NCBI RefSeq assembly: GCF_003129485.1
Contig: NZ_QFFG01000005.1
Coordinates: forward strand, 1-64,000
Direction of reading: 5' to 3'
DNA: 64,000 bases
Origin: Polaribacter aquimarinus
Lineage (GTDB): Bacteria > Bacteroidota > Bacteroidia > Flavobacteriales > Flavobacteriaceae
Under the pieces are notes generated by a model. The model did no database searches. It was not told the origin of the DNA and saw nothing but the letters and a program-made list of their open reading frames with translations. How positions within the stretch are numbered: position 1 is the first letter of the stretch; each line of letters opens with the position of its first letter. Position numbers and translations under genes: made by a program. Positions 55,941-64,000 of the stretch are shown piece after piece.

Positions 55941-57449
55941 TTAATATCCGGGGTTTTGTGGTAATAAATTAGGGTTTCTTGCCAACTCATCAGCAGGTAA
56001 AGGAAATAAATAATCTTGATTTGGATCAAAATTAGTTTTAGCTCCTTCTAAACCAGAAGCATTAAATACTTGATTACCAAGTTTTCTTCTTGCAATGTCA
56101 TACCATCTTTTAAACTCAAAAGCAAGTTCCCATTTACGTTCTTCTAAAACTTGAGTTCTAAAAGCATCTTGCGATAAGCCAGAAATATCTGCAGGAAAAG
56201 CAGTCCCATTTCTTGCTCTACCTCTTACTCTGTTTACATAGCCATGAGCTTCTGCAGAGTTTGCTTGTATTTCGTTTAGTGCTTCAGCAGCTATAAGTAA
56301 AACTTCTGCATAACGCATCATACTATGATTGTGTTGAGATGCTCTACCATTATTATTAGCAGTTACTCCAGTAAATCTTGTATATTTTGCAATATGTGGT
56401 CTATTTACAGCTCTACTATGGAAAGTTCTAAATTTTGTAAAAGGTTCTACATTACCTTTAAAAACTCCTGTTGCATCAAAACTAACATCTTTTCTATAAT
56501 CTCTATTATCCCAAGAATTATAAACCGCTAAAGAAGGAACAGCAACAGACCAACCACCACCGATTCCATATTGTTCATCAGCTCTAATACCAGTTAATGC
56601 CGCTTGGTAATCTTGTCCATTATCACCATCTCTAAAGCCATTAAAATCTAATGCAAAAATTGGCTCTAAAGAACTGTCTATTTTTCCTGCATTAAATAAA
56701 TTTTGGTAATCAGACTCTAAACCAAGTTTGTAAACTCCTTCATTATCAATTACACCTTTAGCTTCGTTATATGCTTTTTGATAATCGCCTAATGTAAGAT
56801 GTACTAAGGCTAAGTATGAATGAGCGGCAGATTTAGCAGGAATCGTTCTTGAATCTTGTGTATTTGGTAGCCATTCTTTTGCAAACTCTAAATCTGCAAT
56901 GATTTTTGTGTATACATCTGCTGTCGAAGTTTTACTAATTGAACCTGCTGCGGCTGCATCAGTTACAGGTTTGTCTAAGTATGGAATGTCACCAAACTGT
57001 CTTACCAAATGGAAATAAGCAAAAGCTCTTACAAAATATGCTTGCGCAGTTATCGGGTTTTTTTGGTTATCTGGAACATTTACCAATTCAGCTCCTGCAA
57101 TGGCTTGATTAGCCGCTGCAATAATCTGATAAACTCTATTCCAATATCCTGAAATCATACCATTATCTGCAGGAACATTAAAATCATTATGCTCAATTCT
57201 ACGAGAAGAAGTAGTTGGATCTCCGATATCAACCATATCACTTCTTAGTAAAAGGGTTAGTGACATTTTTCTTCCCCAAAAATCTTCATGAGTCATATGT
57301 CCATAAGCACCATTAACTGCTGTTTGAATATCTTTTGTGGTTTGGAAAAAGCCTTCAGGAGCTAATAATCCAATAGGTTGTTCTTCTAAATTAGAACATC
57401 CAATTATAGATGTTATAACTAATAAAAACAAATATTTATATTTTTTCAT
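55941..57449 (-). CDS. SusD/RagB-family glycan-binding lipoprotein
   Basis: 502 residues. KYKYLFLLVITSIIGCSNLE is a lipoprotein signal. The SusD fold is shown by AYFVRAFAYFHLVRQFGDIPY (about 125-145), SAAHSYLALVHLTLGDYQKA (TPR part) and the C-terminal LLIAAEALNEIQ ... VLEERKWELAFEFKRWYD, ending DYLFPLPADELARNPNLLPQNPGY-like. It sits on the outer face over the SusC channel and captures oligosaccharides. 33 nt after susC. A 208-nt gap separates it from GH88; no clear terminator there. Confidence 0.95.
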   Translation of the reverse strand: MKKYKYLFLLVITSIIGCSNLEEQPIGLLAPEGFFQTTKDIQTAVNGAYGHMTHEDFWGRKMSLTLLLRSDMVDIGDPTTSSRRIEHNDFNVPADNGMISGYWNRVYQIIAAANQAIAGAELVNVPDNQKNPITAQAYFVRAFAYFHLVRQFGDIPYLDKPVTDAAAAGSISKTSTADVYTKIIADLEFAKEWLPNTQDSRTIPAKSAAHSYLALVHLTLGDYQKAYNEAKGVIDNEGVYKLGLESDYQNLFNAGKIDSSLEPIFALDFNGFRDGDNGQDYQAALTGIRADEQYGIGGGWSVAVPSLAVYNSWDNRDYRKDVSFDATGVFKGNVEPFTKFRTFHSRAVNRPHIAKYTRFTGVTANNNGRASQHNHSMMRYAEVLLIAAEALNEIQANSAEAHGYVNRVRGRARNGTAFPADISGLSQDAFRTQVLEERKWELAFEFKRWYDIARRKLGNQVFNASGLEGAKTNFDPNQDYLFPLPADELARNPNLLPQNPGY

Positions 57450-57482
57450 CGTTTTGTATTTTTATTTTGTTTACTTAAATTT

Positions 57483-60400
57483 TTAGAATCTAATATTAAG
57501 ACTAAAGTTAACAGATTTTACTGTAGGGTAATTACCAAAGTCAAATCCATTAAAAGTATTATTATCAGAGCTGTTTCCTCCACCTGAACCAAAATAGCTA
57601 ACTTCAGGGTCTAATCCAGAATAGTTTGTAAAAGTTAATAAGTTTTGACCACTTATAGAAAGCCTAACATTATCCATACCTAATTTTTCGGTAACTTCTT
57701 GAGGAAATGTATATCCTAATGCAATATTTTTAAGTCTTATATAACTTCCATCTTCAACAAAACGTGAAGAAATTTCTTTACCTCTTAACTTTGCACGAGG
57801 AATATTAGTATTTGTATTAGATGGTGTCCAAGAATTCAAAATATCTTTAGTAGCATTAGAATCTCCATTAAATAACTGTACATTGGTAAGATTCATAATG
57901 TCGCCTCCATTTACACCTTGAAAAAAGATGTTTAAATCAAAGTTCTTGTAGGTAAAGTTATTTGTGATACCAATTGACCAATCTGCATTTGGGTCTCCAA
58001 TTATTTTTTGATCAGAAGGAGAAATGTCTCCACTTCCATCTACATCAGCAAATAATTGATCACCTGCTGCTGCTCCTGGTAAAAGTGCTGTTCCTGCTGG
58101 TAAGCTACCTCCTTGATATACTCCTTTGTATTCATAACCCCAAAATACTCCAACTGCTTCACCTTCTCTTAAAACGTGAGTTCTATCTATGTTAAAATAT
58201 CCTGGTGAGGCGTCAAGAAAAATATCTTGACCATCTAATAAGGTAACAAATTTGTTTTTGTTGGTAGACCAGTTGAAATCAGTTGTCCATCTAAAGTTTT
58301 CTGTAGAAATATTTCTAGTATTAATTGAAATTTCAAAACCTTTGTTATTTACTTCTCCTACATTTCTTAGACTAGCAGGTGTTAAGAAACCAAAGTATTC
58401 AGGTTGACTAGAGTCATTTATAATAAGATCTTTAGTGTCTATATTATAATAGTCTAACGAAAGCGAAATTTTATTATCTAATAAACTTAAATCTACACCA
58501 ATGTTTGTTTGATATGAAGATTCCCATTTTAGATTAGGGTTTGCTGCTTGATCTGGAGTAACTGCACTAACCGTTTGTCCGTTAAGTACTGAATAAATAT
58601 TATTAAAACGAGCTAGAGATTGGTATGGAGATATAGCTTGATTACCAGTTACACCATAACTTGCTCTAAGTTTTAAATTTGTAATAGCTTCGATGTCTTG
58701 AATAAACTTTTCATTAGACATTTTCCATCCTAATGCAGCAGAAGGAAAGATTGCATATTTTTCATTAGCGGCAAAGTTAGAAGCTCCATCTCTTCTTACT
58801 GTTGCTGTAAGTAAAAATCTATCATCATAATCAAAATTTAATCTACCAAATTGAGATTGAATTTCTGATTCTGTTAAAGAAGATGTAGGTATTAGTTGAA
58901 CAGCTCCTCCTTCTAAGTTATGGTATGAAAACGAATCAGAAGTAAACCCTTGAGCACCTGCTGCAAATCTTTGAGTTGAATTTTTTTGGTAAGAATATCC
59001 TGCTAGTAATGTCAAGTTTCCTTTTCCTATTTCTTTATTATAAGTTAAGTAGTTTTCACTTAAAATATTAGTTCTTTTAAAACTACCAACTATGGCTCTA
59101 CCTCCAGTATTACCTCCTGCTGTTGTGATTAAAGTAGATGGTCTGAAAAGACCTTCTGTTTCATTAGTAGAACTAAAACCAGCTGTAGTTTTAAATGTAA
59201 GATTTTCTAGGATATCATAGTTAGCATAAAAGTTTGCTCTAAAGTTATCTGTTTTAGCTTCATTAACACTTTCATTAGCAATGGCGTAAGGGTTATCTAC
59301 ATCATCACCAATATTGTTAACGGTATTTAAACCATTAGCGTCTTTGATACCTAAATCTGGAGAAAATCTAAATGTTAGAGATACTACATCATCACCACCA
59401 CCGTTTGCAGTTTCACCAGTAGATTGTGTCGGGACACCATTTTTAGCACCTCTGCTTCCAAAAAGATTTAAGCCTAATTTTAACTTGTCAGTAACTTGGG
59501 CATCAATGTTGGTTAAAAATGATAATCTATTAAAATTAGAATTCATAATAACACCATCTTGATTAAAGTATGTTGCAGATGCATAAAAATTTATTTTGTC
59601 TGTACCTCCTGAGAATGAAAATTGATGATTTTCAGTAAGACCTGTTGTGTATAATAAATCTTGCCAATCTGTATTTTCTGATTGTTGAATGTAATTTGAG
59701 TTTATTAATTTTTGATATGTAGCAAACTCATTTGCATCAAGTAAATCTAACTTATTTGATGTGTTTTGTACTGAGTAGTTAGTGTTGAACTCGATAGATA
59801 ATCTACCTTTTTTTCCTTTTTTAGTGGTCACTAAAACTACACCATTAGATCCTCTAGAACCATAAATAGCTGTTGCAGAAGCATCTTTTAAAACTTCTAT
59901 AGATTCTATATCGTTAGGTTGAGGCATAACAGCACCTACAAAACCGTCAACGACAATTAAAGGAGCACTACTTGCATTTATTGAAGTATTACCTCTAATT
60001 TGAATTTTTATGGGAGCCCCGGGTTCGCCTCCATTGTTAGATTGAACAACCACACCTGCAGCTCTACCTTGTAATGCCTGACCTGCATTAAGTACTGGAA
60101 ATGCATTTAGCTCTTCAGATTTTACTGATGATACAGCACCGGTTACATCGCTTTTTTTACGAGTTCCGTATCCAACAACAACAATTTCATCTAAGGTACT
60201 TGCGTCTTCTATCATTGTTACATTAATAATGCTTTTTCCGTCAGTTTTTATTTCTTGGTTTTTGTACCCCAAGTAATTAAAAACTAAAGTTCCTGACTTG
60301 CTTTTTAATGTAATAGCATAGTTACCATCAAAATCGGTAGTAGTACCTAGAGAGGTGCCTTTTACCTGTATGGTTACTTGTGGCAAAGGGTCGCCTGTTG

Positions 60401-60497
60401 CTCCATCTGTAACTTTACCTGTTATTTTTGTTTGCGAAAACAGTGCAAAACTGAATAACAACAAAGTAATTAAAGTTAAATTTGATTTTAATTTCAT
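57483..60497 (-). CDS. SusC/RagA-family TonB-dependent outer-membrane transporter
   Basis: 1004 residues: signal peptide (LITLLLFSFALFSQTK), carboxypeptidase-D-like N-terminal domain (about 24-100; KITGKVTDGATGDPLPQVTI), the SusC plug motif LDEIVVVGYGTRKKSDVTGA (about 108), RGNTSINASSAPLIVVDGF and ASATAIYGSRGSNGVVLVTT, then the 22-strand barrel ending in SVNFSLNIRF. It imports oligosaccharides with TonB energy together with SusD. First gene of the minus-strand PUL operon, under a promoter with three operator palindromes. Confidence 0.96.
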   Translation of the reverse strand: MKLKSNLTLITLLLFSFALFSQTKITGKVTDGATGDPLPQVTIQVKGTSLGTTTDFDGNYAITLKSKSGTLVFNYLGYKNQEIKTDGKSIINVTMIEDASTLDEIVVVGYGTRKKSDVTGAVSSVKSEELNAFPVLNAGQALQGRAAGVVVQSNNGGEPGAPIKIQIRGNTSINASSAPLIVVDGFVGAVMPQPNDIESIEVLKDASATAIYGSRGSNGVVLVTTKKGKKGRLSIEFNTNYSVQNTSNKLDLLDANEFATYQKLINSNYIQQSENTDWQDLLYTTGLTENHQFSFSGGTDKINFYASATYFNQDGVIMNSNFNRLSFLTNIDAQVTDKLKLGLNLFGSRGAKNGVPTQSTGETANGGGDDVVSLTFRFSPDLGIKDANGLNTVNNIGDDVDNPYAIANESVNEAKTDNFRANFYANYDILENLTFKTTAGFSSTNETEGLFRPSTLITTAGGNTGGRAIVGSFKRTNILSENYLTYNKEIGKGNLTLLAGYSYQKNSTQRFAAGAQGFTSDSFSYHNLEGGAVQLIPTSSLTESEIQSQFGRLNFDYDDRFLLTATVRRDGASNFAANEKYAIFPSAALGWKMSNEKFIQDIEAITNLKLRASYGVTGNQAISPYQSLARFNNIYSVLNGQTVSAVTPDQAANPNLKWESSYQTNIGVDLSLLDNKISLSLDYYNIDTKDLIINDSSQPEYFGFLTPASLRNVGEVNNKGFEISINTRNISTENFRWTTDFNWSTNKNKFVTLLDGQDIFLDASPGYFNIDRTHVLREGEAVGVFWGYEYKGVYQGGSLPAGTALLPGAAAGDQLFADVDGSGDISPSDQKIIGDPNADWSIGITNNFTYKNFDLNIFFQGVNGGDIMNLTNVQLFNGDSNATKDILNSWTPSNTNTNIPRAKLRGKEISSRFVEDGSYIRLKNIALGYTFPQEVTEKLGMDNVRLSISGQNLLTFTNYSGLDPEVSYFGSGGGNSSDNNTFNGFDFGNYPTVKSVNFSLNIRF

Positions 60498-60531
60498 AAT
60501 TTGTACTAATTTGAATTATTACTGTTAATTT

Positions 60532-60569
60532 TTGGTTCACCAAAGTGGTAAACCAAATTGGTTTACCAA
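60532..60569 (-). promoter_or_regulatory. Three tandem operator palindromes in front of susC
   Basis: Three 12-mers of the form TTGGTnnACCAA: TTGGTTCACCAA (60532-60543), GTGGTAAACCAA (60545-60556) and TTGGTTTACCAA (60558-60569). Starts are exactly 13 nt apart. The outermost overlaps the -7 box of the susC promoter in the same phase as in front of PL6. Confidence 0.65.
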
Positions 60570-60597
60570 AAGTAAGTGTTTTTTTAGAATCTTGCAA
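60567..60597 (-). promoter_or_regulatory. susC operon promoter
   Basis: Minus strand TTG (60595-60597), 20 nt, TACTTTTG (60567-60574), giving a transcript with about 65 nt of 5' leader that contains the operator palindromes. Confidence 0.7.
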
Positions 60598-60666
60598 TTT
60601 TTTTTTAAGCAACTCTGAAAGTGCTAGTAGTAATTTTGTTAATGCATTTATTTTGTTTTTAGTTAA

Positions 60667-60756
60667 TTAATAAAAATAGATAATGGCTAAAAAAGAAATA
60701 ATGATTACTGTAATAAGTAATATTTCTGCTATTGTTTCTTTTGAAGATCCTTTCAT
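60667..60756 (-). CDS. Candidate 29-residue single-span membrane protein
   Basis: Between susC and the HTCS gene, an ATG frame encodes MKGSSKETIAEILLITVI followed by a further hydrophobic run ending in AIIYFY. It has a short charged head and one continuous helix long enough to cross the membrane. The composition is unlike random AT-rich frames, but the size makes it tentative and no ribosome-binding site stands out. The opposite strand has an overlapping 26-codon frame, judged less likely. The rest of 60598-60861 shows no other gene. Confidence 0.35.
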   Translation of the reverse strand: MKGSSKETIAEILLITVIIISFLAIIYFY

Positions 60757-60861
60757 GTTATAAAACTAATAGAATAGGAAGAAATAAAAGTTCAAAAAAA
60801 GGGGTAAAATTATACAAACCCTTATGTTTATTGATGTTAGTGTTATTAAGATTTATGTTTT

Positions 60862-63800
60862 TTATAGTTCTGAAAACTTTTTTTGATACTGAGAAGGTGT
60901 TTTTCCGTACTTTTTTAAAAAACATTTACTAAAGTATTTTGGGCTTTTAAAACCAACTTTATAACTCACTTCAGAAATATTAATTTTACCTTGCTCAAGA
61001 AGTTGTGTAGCATAATTCATTCTAATATTATGTATAAATTCATTTGGGGTGAAATTTGTCCAAGCTTTAATTTTAGTAAATAACATAGTTCTACTAACTC
61101 CTAATTCTGAGCAGAAATAGGGAATGTCAAAATCTAGATTAGAAATATTATTTTCAACAATTTTAAGTGCTTTCTTGTGTAGTTTTTCATCTAGAGATGA
61201 TATAATTACCTCATTAGATAAAATAGAGTTTACTCCAGAAAACTTTTCTTTAGTTCTATTATTAGAACTTATTATGTTTTTAACTCTTACCTTAAATTCT
61301 TTTACATTAAAGGGCTTGCTAATATAATCATCAGCTCCATTATTAAGTCCGTCTAATTTGTATATTAAAGAAGTTCTTGAAGTTAACAAAATAATGGGTA
61401 TATGACTTGTTTTTATATTGTTTTTTATTTCTGCACATAGTTCTGTGCCAACCATAACAGGCATTACTACATCACTTACGATTAAATCTGGTTGGTTTCT
61501 GATTGCAGATTTTAATGCTGCTTTTCCGTTTTCTGCTTCTAAAATATTATATTTTTCTTTTAAAAGACTTTTCATGAATTTTCTAAGTGGTTTATTGTCT
61601 TCTACTAATAAAATTGTTGATTTTGAATTATCGATAATATTATCTTTGAAATCATCTTCAATTAAAACCACGGGTTCAGATAATTGATTTACATACTGTG
61701 ATATGTCATCGCTAAATTTAAAGTCATTAATAATTTCATCTTTAGTTAAATGTTCTTTGCCTAAAGGTAATTCTACTGTAAAGATAGATCCAGAAGAAAT
61801 ATTGTTATCCTCAACTATAATTTTTCCTTTGTGCAGTTTTACGATATTTTTAGCTATGGATAAACCAATTCCAGTTCCTTTATTGTAAGTTTTTTCAGGA
61901 TTGTTGTTGGTTGAAAGTTCAAAAAAACGATCAAAAATCTTATCTTTATTTTCATTAGTTATTCCTACACCAGAATCTTCAACGGCAATTAATATTTTAT
62001 ATTCTTCTTGTCTAATTCTAATATTTATTACACCATTTTTAGGTGTATATCTAAAAGCATTGGATATCAAATTATAAAAAACACGTTCTAATTTGTAGCG
62101 ATCGTAATAAACCAGTATTTTATCATTAGTTGTATGAAAGTTATATTCATATTCTCCATCTTTGGCATACTCAGAAAAGGATAAATAAATTTCTTTTAAA
62201 AACTTAACAATATTTCCTTCAGCTGTTTCAAGCTTAAAAAGGTTTTTTTCTAGTTTTCTAAAATCCATTAAACGATTTATAAGTTGTAGCAGATGGTTGG
62301 CATTATTGTCTACAACTAAAAGTTTTTTGTAAACTTTACTGCTACCCTTATATTCCTTTAAAATTTGTTGTAAAGGACCCAATATTAGGGTAAGGGGTGT
62401 CCTGAATTCATGGGAAATATTTGTAAAGAACTCAAGTTTAGCTTTGTTTGCTTCTTCTATCTTTTCGTTTTCTATATATTCTAAATCGAGCTTGTGTTTA
62501 AGCGATGATTTTGCTTTTTGAATTTTAAATAAAAGGTATAGAGCTATTATTATTGCGAGTCCATAAATTGTAAAAGCCCACCAACTTCTCCAAGGGGCAG
62601 GTTCAACAATAATTTTTAAACTTGTAGGGGTATTGTTCCATAAACCGTTGTTATTAGCTCCTTTAACTTCAAAAATAAATTCGCCTGGGTTTTGAATTGT
62701 ATAAGAAGCGGTGTTTTTGGTAGTATAAATCCAATCTTTTTCTAATCCTTTTAATCTATATTGGTATGCATTATTTTTTTGGTTTATATAATTTGGTATA
62801 GCAAAATGTAAGGTGAAATTACCTTGTTTATGAGATAGGTTTAATGAATTTGTGTATTCAATTGTTTGGTTTAATATTCCTAAAGTTGAGTTAATCTCTA
62901 AGGGTTTGTTTTTTATTTTAAAATCTGTAATTAAGACTTGAGGAGAGTAATTATTTACGGTAAAAAACTTTGTATTAAAAGAGGTCAAACCATTTGGCCC
63001 TCCAAAGTAGAACAATGATGAGTTTATTTTTATACTAGCATTATCATTAAATTCATTACTTACCAATCCGTCTTTTACATTGTAAATAATTGTTTTCTTA
63101 GATTTTAGGTTATGCTTTACAATTCCTTGGTTAGTACTAATCCATAAATTATTGTCATTGTCTTCAAGTATACTATGAATAGATGTTACTGTTTCTTTTT
63201 GTGTTTTTAATGGTGTTTTAATAAATGATTTTCCATTAAATTTAAAAAGGCCTTTTGCTTTTGAGCCAACCCAAATAGTTTGGTTAGCATCTTCAAAAAT
63301 TGATGTTATATCTTCACCAGATTCTATTTCAGAATTGTAAAAATACCTAGAAATATTACCAGATGGGGCTATTTTACTTAACCCTTTTTGTGATCCCACC
63401 CAAATATTTTCTTGACTATCTATTGCAATAGTTCTAATCAAGTCATCTGTTATTGTGTTTAAATCTTTAGTGCTTTTAGTATAGATTTTAAAACTCTTAT
63501 TTATATCATTAAAACATATCAAACCCTTGCCAAAGGTACCAATCCAAATATTGTTTTGGTTTTTTTTAATAGAATACACACCAGTATTCTTTAAATATTT
63601 TTTTAATTCAAAAGGTATAGAGCTATTACGAAATAAGTTCTTTTTTATATCAAAAACATTAATTCCAGAATTTAAAGTACCAATCCAAAGTCGATTGTTA
63701 TCAACTAATAAAGATTTTATATTCTCATCTGAAAGTGCTTTGTAATTATCATTGTTAATATATGAAATTGAATTGTTTATTCTGTCTAAAATATTTAATC

Positions 63801-64000
63801 CTTTGCCTTCTGTTCCAATGAAAAGTAATTTGTTTTTGTAGTTCTCTATAGAACTAACAACATTATAACTAAGACTATTTTTAGAACGGTTAGTAGTAAG
63901 ATTTTTAAAATTAATATTTGAGTTGTCCCATAGATTTATGCCTCCGTAATAGGTGCCAATCCAAATAGAACCTTTTTTATCTTTAAATAATGATTTTACA
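60862..64000 (-). CDS. Hybrid two-component system regulator (HTCS) of the PUL (5' end missing)
   Basis: The frame stays open to the right edge; 1045 residues are visible. In order: beta-propeller (Reg_prop) repeats with WIGT / WVGS motifs up to about residue 370; a Y_Y_Y domain (YQYRLKGLEKDWIYTT); a TM helix (WWAFTIYGLAIIIALYLLF, near base 62550); HisKA with NISHEFRTPLTLILGPL (near 62410); HATPase (LISNAFRYTPKNG, GTGIGLSIAKNI); a receiver (ILLVEDNKPLRKF, VSDVVMPV, near 61470); and AraC-type helix-turn-helix (SEVSYKVGFKSPKYFSKCF). It senses a periplasmic glycan fragment and activates the PUL. A GTG at 63579 is in frame but is not the start. Confidence 0.95.
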   Translation of the reverse strand, partial: VKSLFKDKKGSIWIGTYYGGINLWDNSNINFKNLTTNRSKNSLSYNVVSSIENYKNKLLFIGTEGKGLNILDRINNSISYINNDNYKALSDENIKSLLVDNNRLWIGTLNSGINVFDIKKNLFRNSSIPFELKKYLKNTGVYSIKKNQNNIWIGTFGKGLICFNDINKSFKIYTKSTKDLNTITDDLIRTIAIDSQENIWVGSQKGLSKIAPSGNISRYFYNSEIESGEDITSIFEDANQTIWVGSKAKGLFKFNGKSFIKTPLKTQKETVTSIHSILEDNDNNLWISTNQGIVKHNLKSKKTIIYNVKDGLVSNEFNDNASIKINSSLFYFGGPNGLTSFNTKFFTVNNYSPQVLITDFKIKNKPLEINSTLGILNQTIEYTNSLNLSHKQGNFTLHFAIPNYINQKNNAYQYRLKGLEKDWIYTTKNTASYTIQNPGEFIFEVKGANNNGLWNNTPTSLKIIVEPAPWRSWWAFTIYGLAIIIALYLLFKIQKAKSSLKHKLDLEYIENEKIEEANKAKLEFFTNISHEFRTPLTLILGPLQQILKEYKGSSKVYKKLLVVDNNANHLLQLINRLMDFRKLEKNLFKLETAEGNIVKFLKEIYLSFSEYAKDGEYEYNFHTTNDKILVYYDRYKLERVFYNLISNAFRYTPKNGVINIRIRQEEYKILIAVEDSGVGITNENKDKIFDRFFELSTNNNPEKTYNKGTGIGLSIAKNIVKLHKGKIIVEDNNISSGSIFTVELPLGKEHLTKDEIINDFKFSDDISQYVNQLSEPVVLIEDDFKDNIIDNSKSTILLVEDNKPLRKFMKSLLKEKYNILEAENGKAALKSAIRNQPDLIVSDVVMPVMVGTELCAEIKNNIKTSHIPIILLTSRTSLIYKLDGLNNGADDYISKPFNVKEFKVRVKNIISSNNRTKEKFSGVNSILSNEVIISSLDEKLHKKALKIVENNISNLDFDIPYFCSELGVSRTMLFTKIKAWTNFTPNEFIHNIRMNYATQLLEQGKINISEVSYKVGFKSPKYFSKCFLKKYGKTPSQYQKKFSEL

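Noticed and set aside
60683..60763. 26-codon plus-strand frame overlapping the small membrane protein candidate
   Set aside because: No hydrophobic segment or signal feature and opposite to the operon direction; the minus-strand frame is the better candidate.
63579..64000. GTG at 63579 as the start of the HTCS
   Set aside because: The frame continues upstream with propeller motifs such as WIGTYYGG and WIGTLNSG without a stop to the window edge.
1..64000. CRISPR arrays, insertion sequences, prophage, integrases
   Set aside because: No regularly spaced identical repeats, transposase or phage genes were seen on reading the window.

Overview
The window is a chromosomal stretch of a Flavobacteriaceae bacterium (Bacteroidota), most likely a marine genus close to Polaribacter or Tenacibaculum. 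The evidence is very AT-rich DNA, Bacteroidota-type promoters (TTG, about 19-21 nt, TAnnTTTG) in front of many genes, SusC/SusD outer-membrane proteins, a hybrid two-component sensor, a type IX secretion (T9SS) C-terminal sorting domain, a UDP-galactose-epimerase-like threonine dehydrogenase and a short flavobacterial LeuA. No insertion sequence, phage, CRISPR array or rRNA was seen.

Layout. 1-4500: the 3' part of a giant secreted calcium-repeat protein with a T9SS tail. 4648-9514 (minus): thrA-thrB-thrC, preceded by a threonine/isoleucine-rich leader peptide. 9619-11178: an unknown helical protein. 11311-20836 (plus): leuA, leuB, then ilvD-ilvB-ilvN-ilvC and ilvA. The ilv operon has an Ile/Val-rich leader peptide followed by a clear intrinsic terminator, so thr and ilv both appear to use ribosome-mediated leader control. 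20962-28951: housekeeping and poorly known genes (GAPN, pseudouridine synthase, thioredoxin-like protein, threonine dehydrogenase, two lipoproteins, recX). 29016-35662 (minus): a TetR-TolC-HlyD-RND efflux operon with a likely TetR operator. 35790-42921: polyprenyl synthase, a CAU tRNA, a tiny PIDGG-tailed protein, ribE, pdxA, and the yceD-rpmF and fabH-accB-accC fatty-acid cluster. 43011-45049: an AsnC/Lrp regulator and a REC / Hpt / LytTR phosphorelay trio, followed by a possible small RNA. 45256-47850: a DUF1501/DUF1800 pair. 48059-48235: tRNA-Leu and tRNA-Gly.

48501-64000 is a polysaccharide utilisation locus (PUL). A two-domain PL6 lyase is on the plus strand. It converges on a minus-strand operon SusC - SusD - GH88 - GH2 - PF05426 lyase, with a hybrid two-component sensor (HTCS) upstream that runs off the right edge. 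The enzyme set suggests a uronic-acid-containing polymer: lyases leave unsaturated uronates, GH88 removes unsaturated glucuronyl residues, and GH2 trims neutral sugars or glucuronate. This set is not the standard alginate set. Both ends of the PUL carry arrays of a TTGGTnnACCAA palindrome with an exact 13-nt period, overlapping the -7 boxes of the PL6 and SusC promoters. This implies a second, unlinked DNA-binding regulator besides the HTCS.

Most notable: the two leader peptides, the 13-nt operator arrays shared by both PUL promoters, a promoter-to-terminator non-coding transcript candidate behind the LytTR gene, and a tiny predicted membrane protein between SusC and the HTCS. All calls come from reading the sequence; no database search was run.
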